Shown: in pieces, positions 16,079 to 23,983 of the stretch | Layout: each line of letters opens with the position of its first letter | Numbering within the stretch: position 1 is the first letter of the stretch | Origin: Actinomadura rayongensis | GTDB taxonomy: Bacteria > Actinomycetota > Actinomycetes > Streptosporangiales > Streptosporangiaceae | Assembly (NCBI RefSeq): GCF_009831215.1 | Contig: NZ_WUTW01000009.1 | Coordinates: 1 to 64,000 of the forward strand | Direction of reading: 5' to 3' | DNA: 64,000 nucleotides | Made by a program: the position numbers and the translations under genes | The notes under the pieces: generated by a model | What the model was told of the DNA's origin: nothing | The model's input: only the letters and a program-made list of their open reading frames with translations | Database searches by the model: none

Positions 16079-17796
16079 CCCCCGCCCTCGACCCGGTCAC
16101 CCGCGAGGTGATCCTGAACGGCTTCACGGCGATCGTCGCGGAGATGGAGGTGCTGATCGGACGCGCCGCGATGTCGCCGAGCTTCAAGGACAAGAAGGAC
16201 TACTTCATGGGGCTGTACGACCGTGACGGCCGCATGGTCCACGCCCTGACGAGCTACTCCGGCGCGGGCCTCGTCCGTCCCGTGCTGGAACGGTACGACG
16301 CGGACTCCATCGCGCCCGGCGACGTGTTCTTCTACAACGATCCGTACAGCTCGCACGGGGCCGTCCAGCACCTGCCCGACATCGTGGTCCTGATGCCGTA
16401 CCACTCCGGCGCGGGCCGGCTGGAGGGCTTCGCCGTCGCCTACGGCCACCTGGAGGACATCGGCGGGCTGCGGTACGGGAGCGCGTCGATGGACGCCCGC
16501 GACACCTTCAACGAGGGCGTCGCCTACCCGCCCATGCGCGTCGGCACGGACGGCGCGGTGGACGACTGGTTCCTGGCGCTGCTCACCCGCAACTCCCGCG
16601 CGCCGCACCTCGTCCGGGGCGACTGGCGCGCGCTCCTGGCTGGCTGCCGCCTCGGCGTCGACCGCATGCGCGCGCTCCAGGACCGGTGGGGCGCGGACGC
16701 GGTCGCGGCGACCGCCGCCTGGACGATCGCGACGTCGGCGCGGCGGGCGCGGGCCGTCCTGGACGAGCAGATCCCCGACGGCCGGTACGAGGCCGAGCAG
16801 TTCGTGGACGGCACGGCGGCGGGCCGCGACCGGATCAGGGTCCACGCCGTGCTCACCAAGTCCGGCGCCGACCTCGTCCTCGACCTGACCGGCTCCGACG
16901 ACCAGGTGGACGTCCCGCTGAACTATCTGGCGAGCCTGCCGGGGGCGCGGCTCCTGCTGGCGCTGCAACTGCTCGTCTTCGACGCCGACCTCGGCATGAA
17001 CGAGGGGGCGCTGTCCACGCTCACGGAGCTGCGGGTCCGGCCCGGGAGCATCGTCCAGCCGCACTTCCCGGCGCCGCTGCACTCGCGGTCGGCGGTGAAG
17101 AACGCCGTGGCGGGCTGCCTCGCCACCCTGCTCGCGAAGGCCAACGGCGGGCGGATGACCGCGCCGATGCCCGGCTACGTCGTCTGCCACTTCGCGTTCG
17201 ACGGCGGCGCCGGACGGTCGGCGTTCGGCGAGACGCTCGGCGTCGGGCTCGGGGCGCGGCCGTTCGGCGACGGCGCGGACGTCATCTACGGCGGCGCGCA
17301 GCGCAACTACCCGGTCGAGCAGGTGGAGCCGGAGACGCCGGTCCGGATCGAGCGCTACGAGATCCGCCGCGACTCGGGCGGCCCCGGCCTGCATCGCGGC
17401 GGCTGCGGTGTGCGGCGCGAGCTGCGCGTGCTCGCCGACGCGGTGTTCAGCCCGCGGCTCGGGAACACCGCGATCCCGTCCCCCGGCGTCGGCGGCGGGC
17501 TGCCCGGCGGGCTCGGGAAGGTCACCGTCGTGCGGCGGGACGGCACCGAGCAGACGTATCCGGGCGTCCACGGCGACATTCCAGTGCGCGCGGGCGAGCT
17601 GGTGCGGCTGGAGAGCAGCGGCGGGGGCGGGTTCGGCGATCCCCTGGACCGTCCGGCCGCCGCCGTGCTGCGCGACGTCCGCGAGGGCTTCGTGTCCGTG
17701 GAGCAGGCGCGGGCGGCGTACGGCGTGTGGATCGCCGACGGCGAGCTGGACGAGACCGCGACCCTCGCCGGACCACGCGGCGCGCGGAGCCGGTGA
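16075..17796 (+). CDS. hyuB: Hydantoinase/oxoprolinase, subunit B (HyuB type)
   Basis: 573 residues, full length for hydantoinase_B. Typical blocks are visible: DPVTREVILNGFTAIVAEME at the start, GDVFFYNDPY and GHLEDIGG in the middle, and the C-terminal SSGGGGFGDPLDRP glycine-rich block. It pairs with HyuA in an ATP-dependent cyclic-amide hydrolase or ketone carboxylase; the substrate cannot be fixed from sequence. The ATG overlaps the hyuA stop (ATGA), so translation is coupled. The metal-site arrangement was not checked residue by residue. Confidence 0.92.
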   Translation: MTPALDPVTREVILNGFTAIVAEMEVLIGRAAMSPSFKDKKDYFMGLYDRDGRMVHALTSYSGAGLVRPVLERYDADSIAPGDVFFYNDPYSSHGAVQHLPDIVVLMPYHSGAGRLEGFAVAYGHLEDIGGLRYGSASMDARDTFNEGVAYPPMRVGTDGAVDDWFLALLTRNSRAPHLVRGDWRALLAGCRLGVDRMRALQDRWGADAVAATAAWTIATSARRARAVLDEQIPDGRYEAEQFVDGTAAGRDRIRVHAVLTKSGADLVLDLTGSDDQVDVPLNYLASLPGARLLLALQLLVFDADLGMNEGALSTLTELRVRPGSIVQPHFPAPLHSRSAVKNAVAGCLATLLAKANGGRMTAPMPGYVVCHFAFDGGAGRSAFGETLGVGLGARPFGDGADVIYGGAQRNYPVEQVEPETPVRIERYEIRRDSGGPGLHRGGCGVRRELRVLADAVFSPRLGNTAIPSPGVGGGLPGGLGKVTVVRRDGTEQTYPGVHGDIPVRAGELVRLESSGGGGFGDPLDRPAAAVLRDVREGFVSVEQARAAYGVWIADGELDETATLAGPRGARSR

Positions 17797-18608
17797 TGCC
17801 GACCGAACTGATCCGGGGCCGCCGCGTCCGCTACGAGGTCCATGGCGCGGGCGAGCCCGTCCTCGCGATCGGCGGCTGGGGCCTCGCCACCGGTAACGGG
17901 TTCGCCAACCATCCGGCGGTGCTCCGCGACGCGTACCGGTTCGTCGTCTACGACCACCGGGGGCTCGGCGGGTCCGGGGACGACGACCGTCCCGGCTCCA
18001 CCGAGCTGTACGCCGACGACGCCGCCGATCTCGCCGACCACCTCGGCCTCGGGCCCGTGCACGTGCTCGGGACGGGCGGGATGGGCGCGTGCGTCGCGCA
18101 GCATCTCGCCGTCCGGCGGCCCGGCCTCGTCCACGACCTGGTCCTGTCGGCCGGATGGGCGGGACCCGAGCCGTACCACCACGCCCAGCAGGAGCTGATG
18201 CTGCTGCTGCGGCAGCTGGACGACCCGCTGCCCTACCGGCTGTTCGGCTCGCTGCTCACGGTCGCGCCCGAGCGGTTCACGGCGGAGACCGTGACGGCGT
18301 CCGCGCGGCACCAGGCGGGCGGCATGCTCGACCGGCGGGACGCGCACCTGAAGCTCGTCCGCGCCAACCTGGAGCACGACGCCCGCGCCCTGCTCGGCAG
18401 GATCGCCTGCCCCACGCTGGTGGTGTGCGGCGAGCGCGACCAGCTCGGCGCGCCTCGGCTGGCCCGCGAGCTGGCGGGGCTGATCGACGGGGCCGAGCTG
18501 GTGGTCGTCCCGGGCGCGACGCACGTGTTCCGCGACGACCCGGAGGCGCACCGGTTCTACGGGGAGACCGTGGCGGCGTTCTTCGACCGCCACCGGCTAC
18601 CCGTCTGA
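17796..18608 (+). CDS. Alpha/beta hydrolase-fold protein lacking the usual nucleophile serine
   Basis: 270 residues, clearly alpha/beta-hydrolase fold: YDHRGLGGSG after strand 4, the acid-strand CGERDQLG, and a late ATHVFRDD with the catalytic-type histidine. At the nucleophile elbow, where relatives have GHSMGG, this protein has G92-T-G-G-M-G, so the serine position is glycine 94. If the alignment is right it is not a normal serine hydrolase; it could use another mechanism or bind a ligand. Its ATG overlaps the hyuB stop (TGATG) and its 3' end overlaps the convergent TetR gene by 12 bp. It is probably part of the hyu pathway. Confidence 0.85.
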   Translation: MPTELIRGRRVRYEVHGAGEPVLAIGGWGLATGNGFANHPAVLRDAYRFVVYDHRGLGGSGDDDRPGSTELYADDAADLADHLGLGPVHVLGTGGMGACVAQHLAVRRPGLVHDLVLSAGWAGPEPYHHAQQELMLLLRQLDDPLPYRLFGSLLTVAPERFTAETVTASARHQAGGMLDRRDAHLKLVRANLEHDARALLGRIACPTLVVCGERDQLGAPRLARELAGLIDGAELVVVPGATHVFRDDPEAHRFYGETVAAFFDRHRLPV

Positions 18609-19322
18609 CGGGCCGCCGGCGAGCGCCGCGAACTCGGTGCGCAGGCCGTCCAGGACGCGCTCCAGACCCCACTGGAACTGGGGTTCGAGCGCGCCCTGCG
18701 GCATCAGTTCGCCGGCGGCGTGGACGAGCGGGAACTCCTCCGCCGGGAGGTCGGCGAGCGCGTGGCGCCACCACCGCCGGTACTCCTCGTGCGGCCGGGT
18801 GCGCTGCAGCTCGTAGGTGACGAAGCCGAGGGTGTAGGTGTGCGCCGACCGGTAGGCGCGCACCGCCTCGGCGAGCGGCCAGCCCGCCGCGGTGAGCACC
18901 GTCAGCAGCGACTCGACCGACTCCGCGACCCGCCTGCTCCAGAACCGGTGGGTCACGAACAGCTCGGTCAGCGCGCGGTGGGCGACCATCTGGTCGCGCA
19001 GCGCCACCGCGTGGGCGCGCAGGTGGTCGGCCCAGTCGCCGTCGGGCGCGGGACGTTGCGGCATCAGCTCGATCATCCGCGCGGTCATCAGCCCGAGCAG
19101 TTCGTCCTTGTCCTTGGCGTAGCCGTACAGCGTCATCACGCCGCAGCCCAGCTCGGACGCCAGGCGCGGCATGCTCAGCCGGTCCAGCCCGTCCCGTTCG
19201 GCGACGGCGATGGCGGCGTCGACGATCCGCTCGACGGTCAGCGTCCGGCGCCGTCCGCCGCGCCCGCCGCGCCGCCGTCCGGTGCTCGTCGCCTGGGCGG
19301 GGATCTCTGACGGCTCGTCCAC
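18597..19322 (-). CDS. TetR-family regulator of the hyu/ABC island
   Basis: 241 residues from GTG 19322, which has GGGAG about 10 bases upstream. An in-frame TTG at 19385 would add 21 residues. A basic N-terminal arm (GRRRGGRGGRRR) precedes an HTH (SMPRLASELGCGVMTLYGYA) and a TetR_C_1 tetracycline-repressor-like ligand domain. It sits between the hyu operon and the divergent ABC-transport operon. The same 19-bp operator stands before both, so it is the obvious candidate to control the whole 13 kb island. The inducer is probably the imported compound or a breakdown product. Confidence 0.88.
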   Translation of the reverse strand: MDEPSEIPAQATSTGRRRGGRGGRRRTLTVERIVDAAIAVAERDGLDRLSMPRLASELGCGVMTLYGYAKDKDELLGLMTARMIELMPQRPAPDGDWADHLRAHAVALRDQMVAHRALTELFVTHRFWSRRVAESVESLLTVLTAAGWPLAEAVRAYRSAHTYTLGFVTYELQRTRPHEEYRRWWRHALADLPAEEFPLVHAAGELMPQGALEPQFQWGLERVLDGLRTEFAALAGGPSDG

Positions 19323-19400
19323 TGCTGGCTCTCCCGACTGTTCGCTGGGTCCGTGCGACCCACCCTTGACAGCGTGCTGGGGCAACCTTACGCTGCCGAA

Positions 19401-19419
19401 TACCGTAAGGCATACGGTA
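19401..19419. promoter_or_regulatory. TACCGTA-AGGCA-TACGGTA operator
   Basis: A perfect 7-bp inverted repeat with a 5-bp centre lies in the gap between the TetR gene and the first solute-binding protein gene. A close relative lies over the hyuA promoter at 13956-13974. Position and sharing make it the probable binding site of the TetR at 18597-19322. Confidence 0.8.
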
Positions 19420-19471
19420 ACAAGTTCAGTCCTTCTCGTTCATCCCACCCCCTCGCGGAAGGAACCCGCCG

Positions 19472-20395
19472 ATGCCGTCCACCACCCGCGCGTCCGCCGC
19501 CCTGGCGGCTGCCGCGCTCTGCCTGACCGCCGCCGCGTGCGGCGCCTCCGGCGGCTCGTCCGGCGGCTCGTCCGCGCCCGCCGCGGCGGACGCCGGGCTG
19601 CGCAGGCTCGTCCCCGCGTCCTTCACCGCGAAGGGCGCCGTCACGGTCGCGGTGATCCAGTCCCCGCCGTTCAGCGTCGTCGAGGGCGGCGGCAAGGTCT
19701 CCGGCATCACCGTGGACCTGCTGCGGACGGCGTCCGCGCGGCTCGGCCTCACCCCGAGGTTCGTTCCGGTGGCGTCCTCGGCCGTCGTCGCGGGGCTGGC
19801 GTCGGGCAAGTTCGACCTGGCCGGCCAGCGCGGCGACTACGTGGAGCGGCAGGGCGCCGCCGCCACCATCGACCTCGTCCACAGCCACGCGGGCGGGCTG
19901 GTCCCGGCGTCCGCCGTCAAGGCCGCCACGTCCATCTCCTACGTCTGCGGACGGCGCGTCGGGCTCCAGCAGGGCTCGATCGCCAACGAGACGATCGGCC
20001 TGCTCAACGCCGTCTGCGCGAAGGCGGGGAAGGCGGCCGGACGTCCGAGCTTCTTCCCCGACTTCAACGCGATGGCCCTCGCCCTGCGCAGCGGACGGGT
20101 CGACATCGTCCTGAACGACCGCGCGGGCAACCAGGTCGCGGCGCGCGCCTCCGGCGGGACGATCGCCGCCGTCGACTTCCCCGACGCCGACCTGCCGGGT
20201 TTCCACGACACGCTGCTCGGCCCGGGGACGTCCGCCGCGAACCGGCCGCTCGCCGAGGCGTTCCTCGCCGCCTTCCGCGCGATGGCCGCGGACGGCACGT
20301 ACGCCGCCCGCTTCGACGCGTACGGCGTGGCCGAGGCCAAGCTGCCCGCCGACCGGATCCGCATCAACGGCAGCACGCAGAAGCTCGCCGGATGA
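19472..20395 (+). CDS. ABC transporter solute-binding lipoprotein (amino-acid type), copy 1
   Basis: 307 residues. A lipoprotein signal peptide has its lipobox cysteine near residue 23 (LTAAAC). The two-lobed SBP_bac_3 fold follows. VTVAVIQSPPFSVVEGGGKV opens lobe 1, VASSAVVAGLASGKFDL is the usual ligand-contact helix, and YVCGRRVGLQQGSIANETI leads into lobe 2. Two extra cysteines in lobe 2 may form a disulfide. It should be tethered outside the membrane and feed the permease and ATPase at 22228-23960. It is the first gene after the TACCGTA operator and is followed by a close paralogue. Confidence 0.9.
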   Translation: MPSTTRASAALAAAALCLTAAACGASGGSSGGSSAPAAADAGLRRLVPASFTAKGAVTVAVIQSPPFSVVEGGGKVSGITVDLLRTASARLGLTPRFVPVASSAVVAGLASGKFDLAGQRGDYVERQGAAATIDLVHSHAGGLVPASAVKAATSISYVCGRRVGLQQGSIANETIGLLNAVCAKAGKAAGRPSFFPDFNAMALALRSGRVDIVLNDRAGNQVAARASGGTIAAVDFPDADLPGFHDTLLGPGTSAANRPLAEAFLAAFRAMAADGTYAARFDAYGVAEAKLPADRIRINGSTQKLAG

Positions 20396-20477
20396 GCTGC
20401 TGAGCCGCACCCCACCGATTTCCCCCTCTCCAGGTCCGACGCGTCAGGCGATCGGCCTCTCGCGGAAGGAACCACCG

Positions 20478-21395
20478 ATGCCGTCCACCCTCCGAAGGAA
20501 GACCCCCGCGCTCGCGGCGGCCGTGCTCTGCCTGGCCGCCGCCGCGTGCGGCACATCCGAGAAGGCGGGCTCCACCGCCACGGCGGATCCGGCGCTGAGC
20601 AGGCTCGTCCCCGCGCCGTTCGCGGCGAAGCGGACGATCACGGTCGCCGTCGTGCAGTCGCCGCCGTTCAGCGTCATCGAGAGCGGCGGCAAGGTCTCCG
20701 GGATCAACATCGAGCTGCTGCGCACGGCGTCCGCGCGGCTCGGCCTCACCCCGAAGTTCGTGCAGGTCGCGTCCTCGGCGATCGTCGCGGGGCTCGCGTC
20801 GGGCAAGTTCGACCTCGCCAGCCAGCGCGGCGACTTCGTGGAGCGGCAGCCGGCCGCCGCCACCGTCGACCTCGTGCAGAGCCACGCCGGCGGGCTCGTC
20901 CCCGCGTCCGCCGCCAAGTCCGCCACGTCGATCACCTACGTGTGCGGACGGCGCGTCGGGCTCCAGCAGGGCACCGTCGCCAACGAGACGATCGGCCTGC
21001 TCGACGGCGTCTGCGGCAAGGCCGGAAAGGCGCGGATCCGCGCCGCCTTCTTCCCCGACTCCAACTCGATGGGGCTCGCGCTGCGCAGCGGGCGCGTGGA
21101 CGTCGTCCTGGACGACCGGTCGGCCAACCAGATCGCCGCGCGCGCCTCCGGCGGGAAGATCGCCGCCGTCGACTTCCCGGACGCGGCCACGCTGCCCGGC
21201 TTCCGGAACACGCTGCTCGGCCCGGGGACGTCCGCCGCGAACCGGCCGCTCGCCGAAGCGTTCCTCGCGGCCTTCCAGGCGATGGCCAAGGACGGCGCCT
21301 ACGCCGCCCCCTTCGACGCCCACGGCGTGCCGGACGCCAAGCTCGACGGCGCCCTGATCCGCATCAACGGCAGCACGCAGAGGCTCGCCGCATGA
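20478..21395 (+). CDS. ABC transporter solute-binding lipoprotein (amino-acid type), copy 2
   Basis: 305 residues, a paralogue of the preceding gene. It has its own lipobox (CLAAAAC, Cys24) and the same SBP_bac_3 layout. Changes cluster in the ligand-facing stretches: DYVERQGAAATI becomes DFVERQPAAATV, DFNAMALALRS becomes DSNSMGLALRS, and LNDRAGNQV becomes LDDRSANQI. This suggests two related but different ligands for one permease. It ends in an ATGA overlap with the CitE-like gene, so it is translationally coupled to the rest of the operon. Confidence 0.9.
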   Translation: MPSTLRRKTPALAAAVLCLAAAACGTSEKAGSTATADPALSRLVPAPFAAKRTITVAVVQSPPFSVIESGGKVSGINIELLRTASARLGLTPKFVQVASSAIVAGLASGKFDLASQRGDFVERQPAAATVDLVQSHAGGLVPASAAKSATSITYVCGRRVGLQQGTVANETIGLLDGVCGKAGKARIRAAFFPDSNSMGLALRSGRVDVVLDDRSANQIAARASGGKIAAVDFPDAATLPGFRNTLLGPGTSAANRPLAEAFLAAFQAMAKDGAYAAPFDAHGVPDAKLDGALIRINGSTQRLAA

Positions 21396-22231
21396 ACGGG
21401 ATCCGAAGCTGGCTGTACGTCCCGGCCGCGCAGCCGCACCGCGTCGCCAAGGCGCTGTCCGGCGACGCCGACGCCGTCGTGATCGACCTGGAGGACTCGG
21501 TGCCCGCCGCCGGCAAGGCGGCGGCGCGGGACCTGCTCGCCGGGACGCTCGGCGACGTGCTCGCCGCGCCGGGCCACAAGCCCGTCGCCGTCCGGGTCAA
21601 CGCGCTGCCGGGGCCGGGCGCGGACGATCTGCGCGCCCTGTCCGGCCTGCCACTCACGGCCGTCCGGCTGCCGAAGACCGAGGACCCCGGCGAGGTCCGG
21701 CGGGCCGCCGACCTGCTGCCGGGGGTCGACCTGCACCTGCTGGTCGAGTCCGCGCTCGGGCTGCGGCGGTGCTTCGAGCTGGCGGGCTGCGCGCCGTCGG
21801 TGCGCGCGCTGCTGCTCGGCGAGGGCGATCTGTCCCGCGACCTCGGCTCCGGCCATCCGGCGATCATGGACGCGGCGCGCTTCCGGGTCCTGCTCGCCGC
21901 CCGCGCCGCCGGGCTCCCCGCGCCGTCCCTCAGCGTGTTCCGCTCCCTCGACGACCTCGACGCGCTCCGGGCCGACACGCTGCGCGGCAAGGACCTCGGG
22001 TTCTTCGGGCGCTCGGTGGTCCACCCGCGCCAGGTTCCCGTGGTCAACGCGGTCTTCGCCCCCGACCCGGCCGAGATCGCCGAGGCCCGCGCCGTCCTGG
22101 CCGCCGCGGCGGACGCCGGGACGCGCGGCACCGCGGCCTGGCGGACCGCGGACGGCGAGATCGCCGACCTCGCCGCGGTCCGCGCCGCCGAGGACGTCCT
22201 CGCCCGCGCCGCCGGAACGGAGGACCGATGA
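21392..22231 (+). CDS. HpcH/HpaI-family aldolase, CitE-like CoA-ester lyase
   Basis: 279 residues. RSWLYVPAAQPHRVAKALSG opens the fold. VIDLEDSVPAAGKAAARD carries the acidic phosphate/Mg site and GEGDLSRDL is a typical metal-site region. GFFGRSVVHPRQVPVVNAVF is the CitE-type C-terminal segment. Relatives cleave citramalyl-, malyl- or beta-methylmalyl-CoA to acetyl- or propionyl-CoA plus a keto acid. With a CoA-transferase gene in the same operon, a CoA-ester lyase role fits well; the exact ester is unknown. ATGA overlaps join it to both neighbours. Confidence 0.88.
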   Translation: MNGIRSWLYVPAAQPHRVAKALSGDADAVVIDLEDSVPAAGKAAARDLLAGTLGDVLAAPGHKPVAVRVNALPGPGADDLRALSGLPLTAVRLPKTEDPGEVRRAADLLPGVDLHLLVESALGLRRCFELAGCAPSVRALLLGEGDLSRDLGSGHPAIMDAARFRVLLAARAAGLPAPSLSVFRSLDDLDALRADTLRGKDLGFFGRSVVHPRQVPVVNAVFAPDPAEIAEARAVLAAAADAGTRGTAAWRTADGEIADLAAVRAAEDVLARAAGTEDR

Positions 22232-23196
22232 CCGACATCCGTTCCAGCGCCGTCACGGCCGCTCCCCCGGCCGCCGGCGGCGTGCCGCGGCGCCTGCCCC
22301 GGCGGCACCCGTTCCGCTGGCTCGCGCTCGCGGTGATCCTGGTGCTCGCCGCGATGTTCGCGCACGGCCTCGTCACCAACCCCAACCTCCAGTGGGACGT
22401 CGTCCGCCACTACTTCACCTCCGCCGACGTCCTGCGCGGCCTGCGGGTGACGATCGAGCTGACGGCGGGCACGATGATCATCTCGATCGTCCTCGGGACG
22501 GCCGTCGCGGCGCTCCAGATGTCGGGCGGCCCGCTGCTCGCGGGCGTCGCCGGGGTCTACGTGTGGGTCCTGCGGAGCGTGCCGCTGCTCGTCCAGCTCC
22601 TGTTCTGGTTCAACATCTCCGCGCTCTACCCGCGGCTCTCGCTCGGCGTGCCGTTCGGCCCGGAGTTCGTCTCCGGGAACGTCAACGCGTTCATGACGCC
22701 CTGGGTCGCGGCCCTGGTCGGGCTCGGCCTGGAGGGCAGCGCGTTCGTCGCCGAGACCGTCCGCGCGGGGATCCGGTCCGTCGAGCCGGGCCAGACCGAG
22801 GCCGCGCGGGCGCTCGGGCTGCGCGGTCCGGCGATCTTCCGCTGGATCGTGCTGCCGCAGGCGATCCCGGTGATCATCCCGTCGCTGGCCAACATCCTCG
22901 TGATCACGCTCAAGGCGACCGCGCTCGTCAGCGTCATCTCGCTGTCCGACCTGCTCTACACGGTCGAGACGATCTACGGACGCACCTACCAGCCGATCCC
23001 GCTCCTGCTCACCGCGACGATCTGGTACCTGATCCTCACCCTGCTGCTCACGCTGCTCCAGCGCGGGCTGGAGCGCCGCTTCGGCCGGTCCGCCCGGCGG
23101 GGCGCGCCCGCGCCGCTGTGGCGGGACGCGCTGGCGGGCCTCGGGTCCGGTCTCGCGCGCTTCGTCGTCCCGTCGAACCGGAGGGCCGCCCGATGA
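22228..23196 (+). CDS. Amino-acid-type ABC transporter permease
   Basis: 322 residues with about five membrane segments, the first near residues 30-47. The EAA-type loop that docks on the ATPase is present (EAARALGLRGPAIFRWIVLP, about 190-210). The TFIITLKATALVSVISLSDL-like stretch near the end is typical of His/Glu/Asp-type permeases. The N- and C-terminal extensions are proline/arginine-rich and longer than usual. Only one permease gene is present, so it probably works as a homodimer. The RBS AACGGAGG lies before the ATG, which overlaps the citE stop. Confidence 0.9.
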   Translation: MTDIRSSAVTAAPPAAGGVPRRLPRRHPFRWLALAVILVLAAMFAHGLVTNPNLQWDVVRHYFTSADVLRGLRVTIELTAGTMIISIVLGTAVAALQMSGGPLLAGVAGVYVWVLRSVPLLVQLLFWFNISALYPRLSLGVPFGPEFVSGNVNAFMTPWVAALVGLGLEGSAFVAETVRAGIRSVEPGQTEAARALGLRGPAIFRWIVLPQAIPVIIPSLANILVITLKATALVSVISLSDLLYTVETIYGRTYQPIPLLLTATIWYLILTLLLTLLQRGLERRFGRSARRGAPAPLWRDALAGLGSGLARFVVPSNRRAAR

Positions 23197-23960
23197 GCGA
23201 ACCGATGCTGGTGGCGCGCGACGTGTCCAAGAGCTACGGACGCCAGACCGTCCTGTCCCACTTCGACCTCACGGTGGACGAGGGCGAGGTCGTCTGCCTC
23301 ATCGGGCCGTCGGGCAGCGGCAAGTCCACCTTCCTGCGCTGCGTCAACCATCTGGAGCCCATCGACAGCGGCGAGGTGTCGGTCGCCGGGCACCTCGTCG
23401 GCTACCGGCGCACGGGCGCGCGGCTGCGGGAGCTGTCGCCGCGCGAGATCGCCGCGCAGCGCAGCGACATCGGCATGGTCTTCCAGGGCTTCAACCTGTT
23501 CCCGCACCTGCGCGTCCTCGACAACCTGACGCTCGCCCCGCGCAAGGTCCGCGGCGTCGACGCCGCGACCGCCGAGACCCGCGCCCGCGCCGCCCTCGAA
23601 CGGGTCGGGCTCGCCGGGAAGGCCGCCGCGTACCCGCGGCGTCTGTCCGGCGGCGAGCAGCAGCGGGTCGGCATCGCGCGGGCGCTGATGATGGAGCCCC
23701 GGCTGATGCTCTTCGACGAGCCCACGTCGGCCCTCGACCCCGAGCGCGTCGGCGAGGTGCTCGACGTCCTGCGCGACCTCGCCGCCGGCGGGATGACGAT
23801 GCTCGTCGTCACGCACGAGATGGAGTTCGCGCGGGCGGTCTCCCACCGCGTCGCCTTCCTGGACGGCGGCTCCGTCGTCGAGTGCGGGCCGCCCGGCCAG
23901 ATCTTCGACTCCCCCGCCGAGGAACGGACGCGGAGCTTCCTGCGCCGCCTCGGCCACTGA
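23193..23960 (+). CDS. Amino-acid-type ABC transporter ATPase
   Basis: 255 residues, a complete ABC ATPase: Walker A GPSGSGKST, Q-loop VFQGFNLFPHL, signature LSGGEQQR, Walker B LMLFDEPTSALD and H-loop VTHEME. It resembles GlnQ/HisP. It contains a slightly extended segment (GYRRTGARLRELSPREI) between the Walker A and Q-loops, also found in polar amino-acid importers. It energises the permease encoded just upstream (4-bp overlap) and receives substrates from the two lipoproteins. Confidence 0.95.
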   Translation: MSEPMLVARDVSKSYGRQTVLSHFDLTVDEGEVVCLIGPSGSGKSTFLRCVNHLEPIDSGEVSVAGHLVGYRRTGARLRELSPREIAAQRSDIGMVFQGFNLFPHLRVLDNLTLAPRKVRGVDAATAETRARAALERVGLAGKAAAYPRRLSGGEQQRVGIARALMMEPRLMLFDEPTSALDPERVGEVLDVLRDLAAGGMTMLVVTHEMEFARAVSHRVAFLDGGSVVECGPPGQIFDSPAEERTRSFLRRLGH

Positions 23961-23983
23961 CCCACCACAGCGAAGGACATCAC

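Larger units (their letters stand above)
19455..21395 (+). repeat. Tandem duplication of the solute-binding protein gene
   Basis: The two consecutive solute-binding genes are strongly similar throughout. Even the ribosome-binding region (GCGGAAGGAACC followed by ATGCCGTCCACC) and the 3' end (ATCCGCATCAACGGCAGCAC) are nearly identical. This is a gene duplication that included the translation start region. Confidence 0.85.

Noticed and set aside
14128..17796. A 1222-residue plus-strand open frame spanning the hyuAB genes
   Set aside because: Its first part is arginine/glycine/alanine-rich shadow coding over hyuA in another frame; only its last part equals the real hyuB gene, which has its own start.
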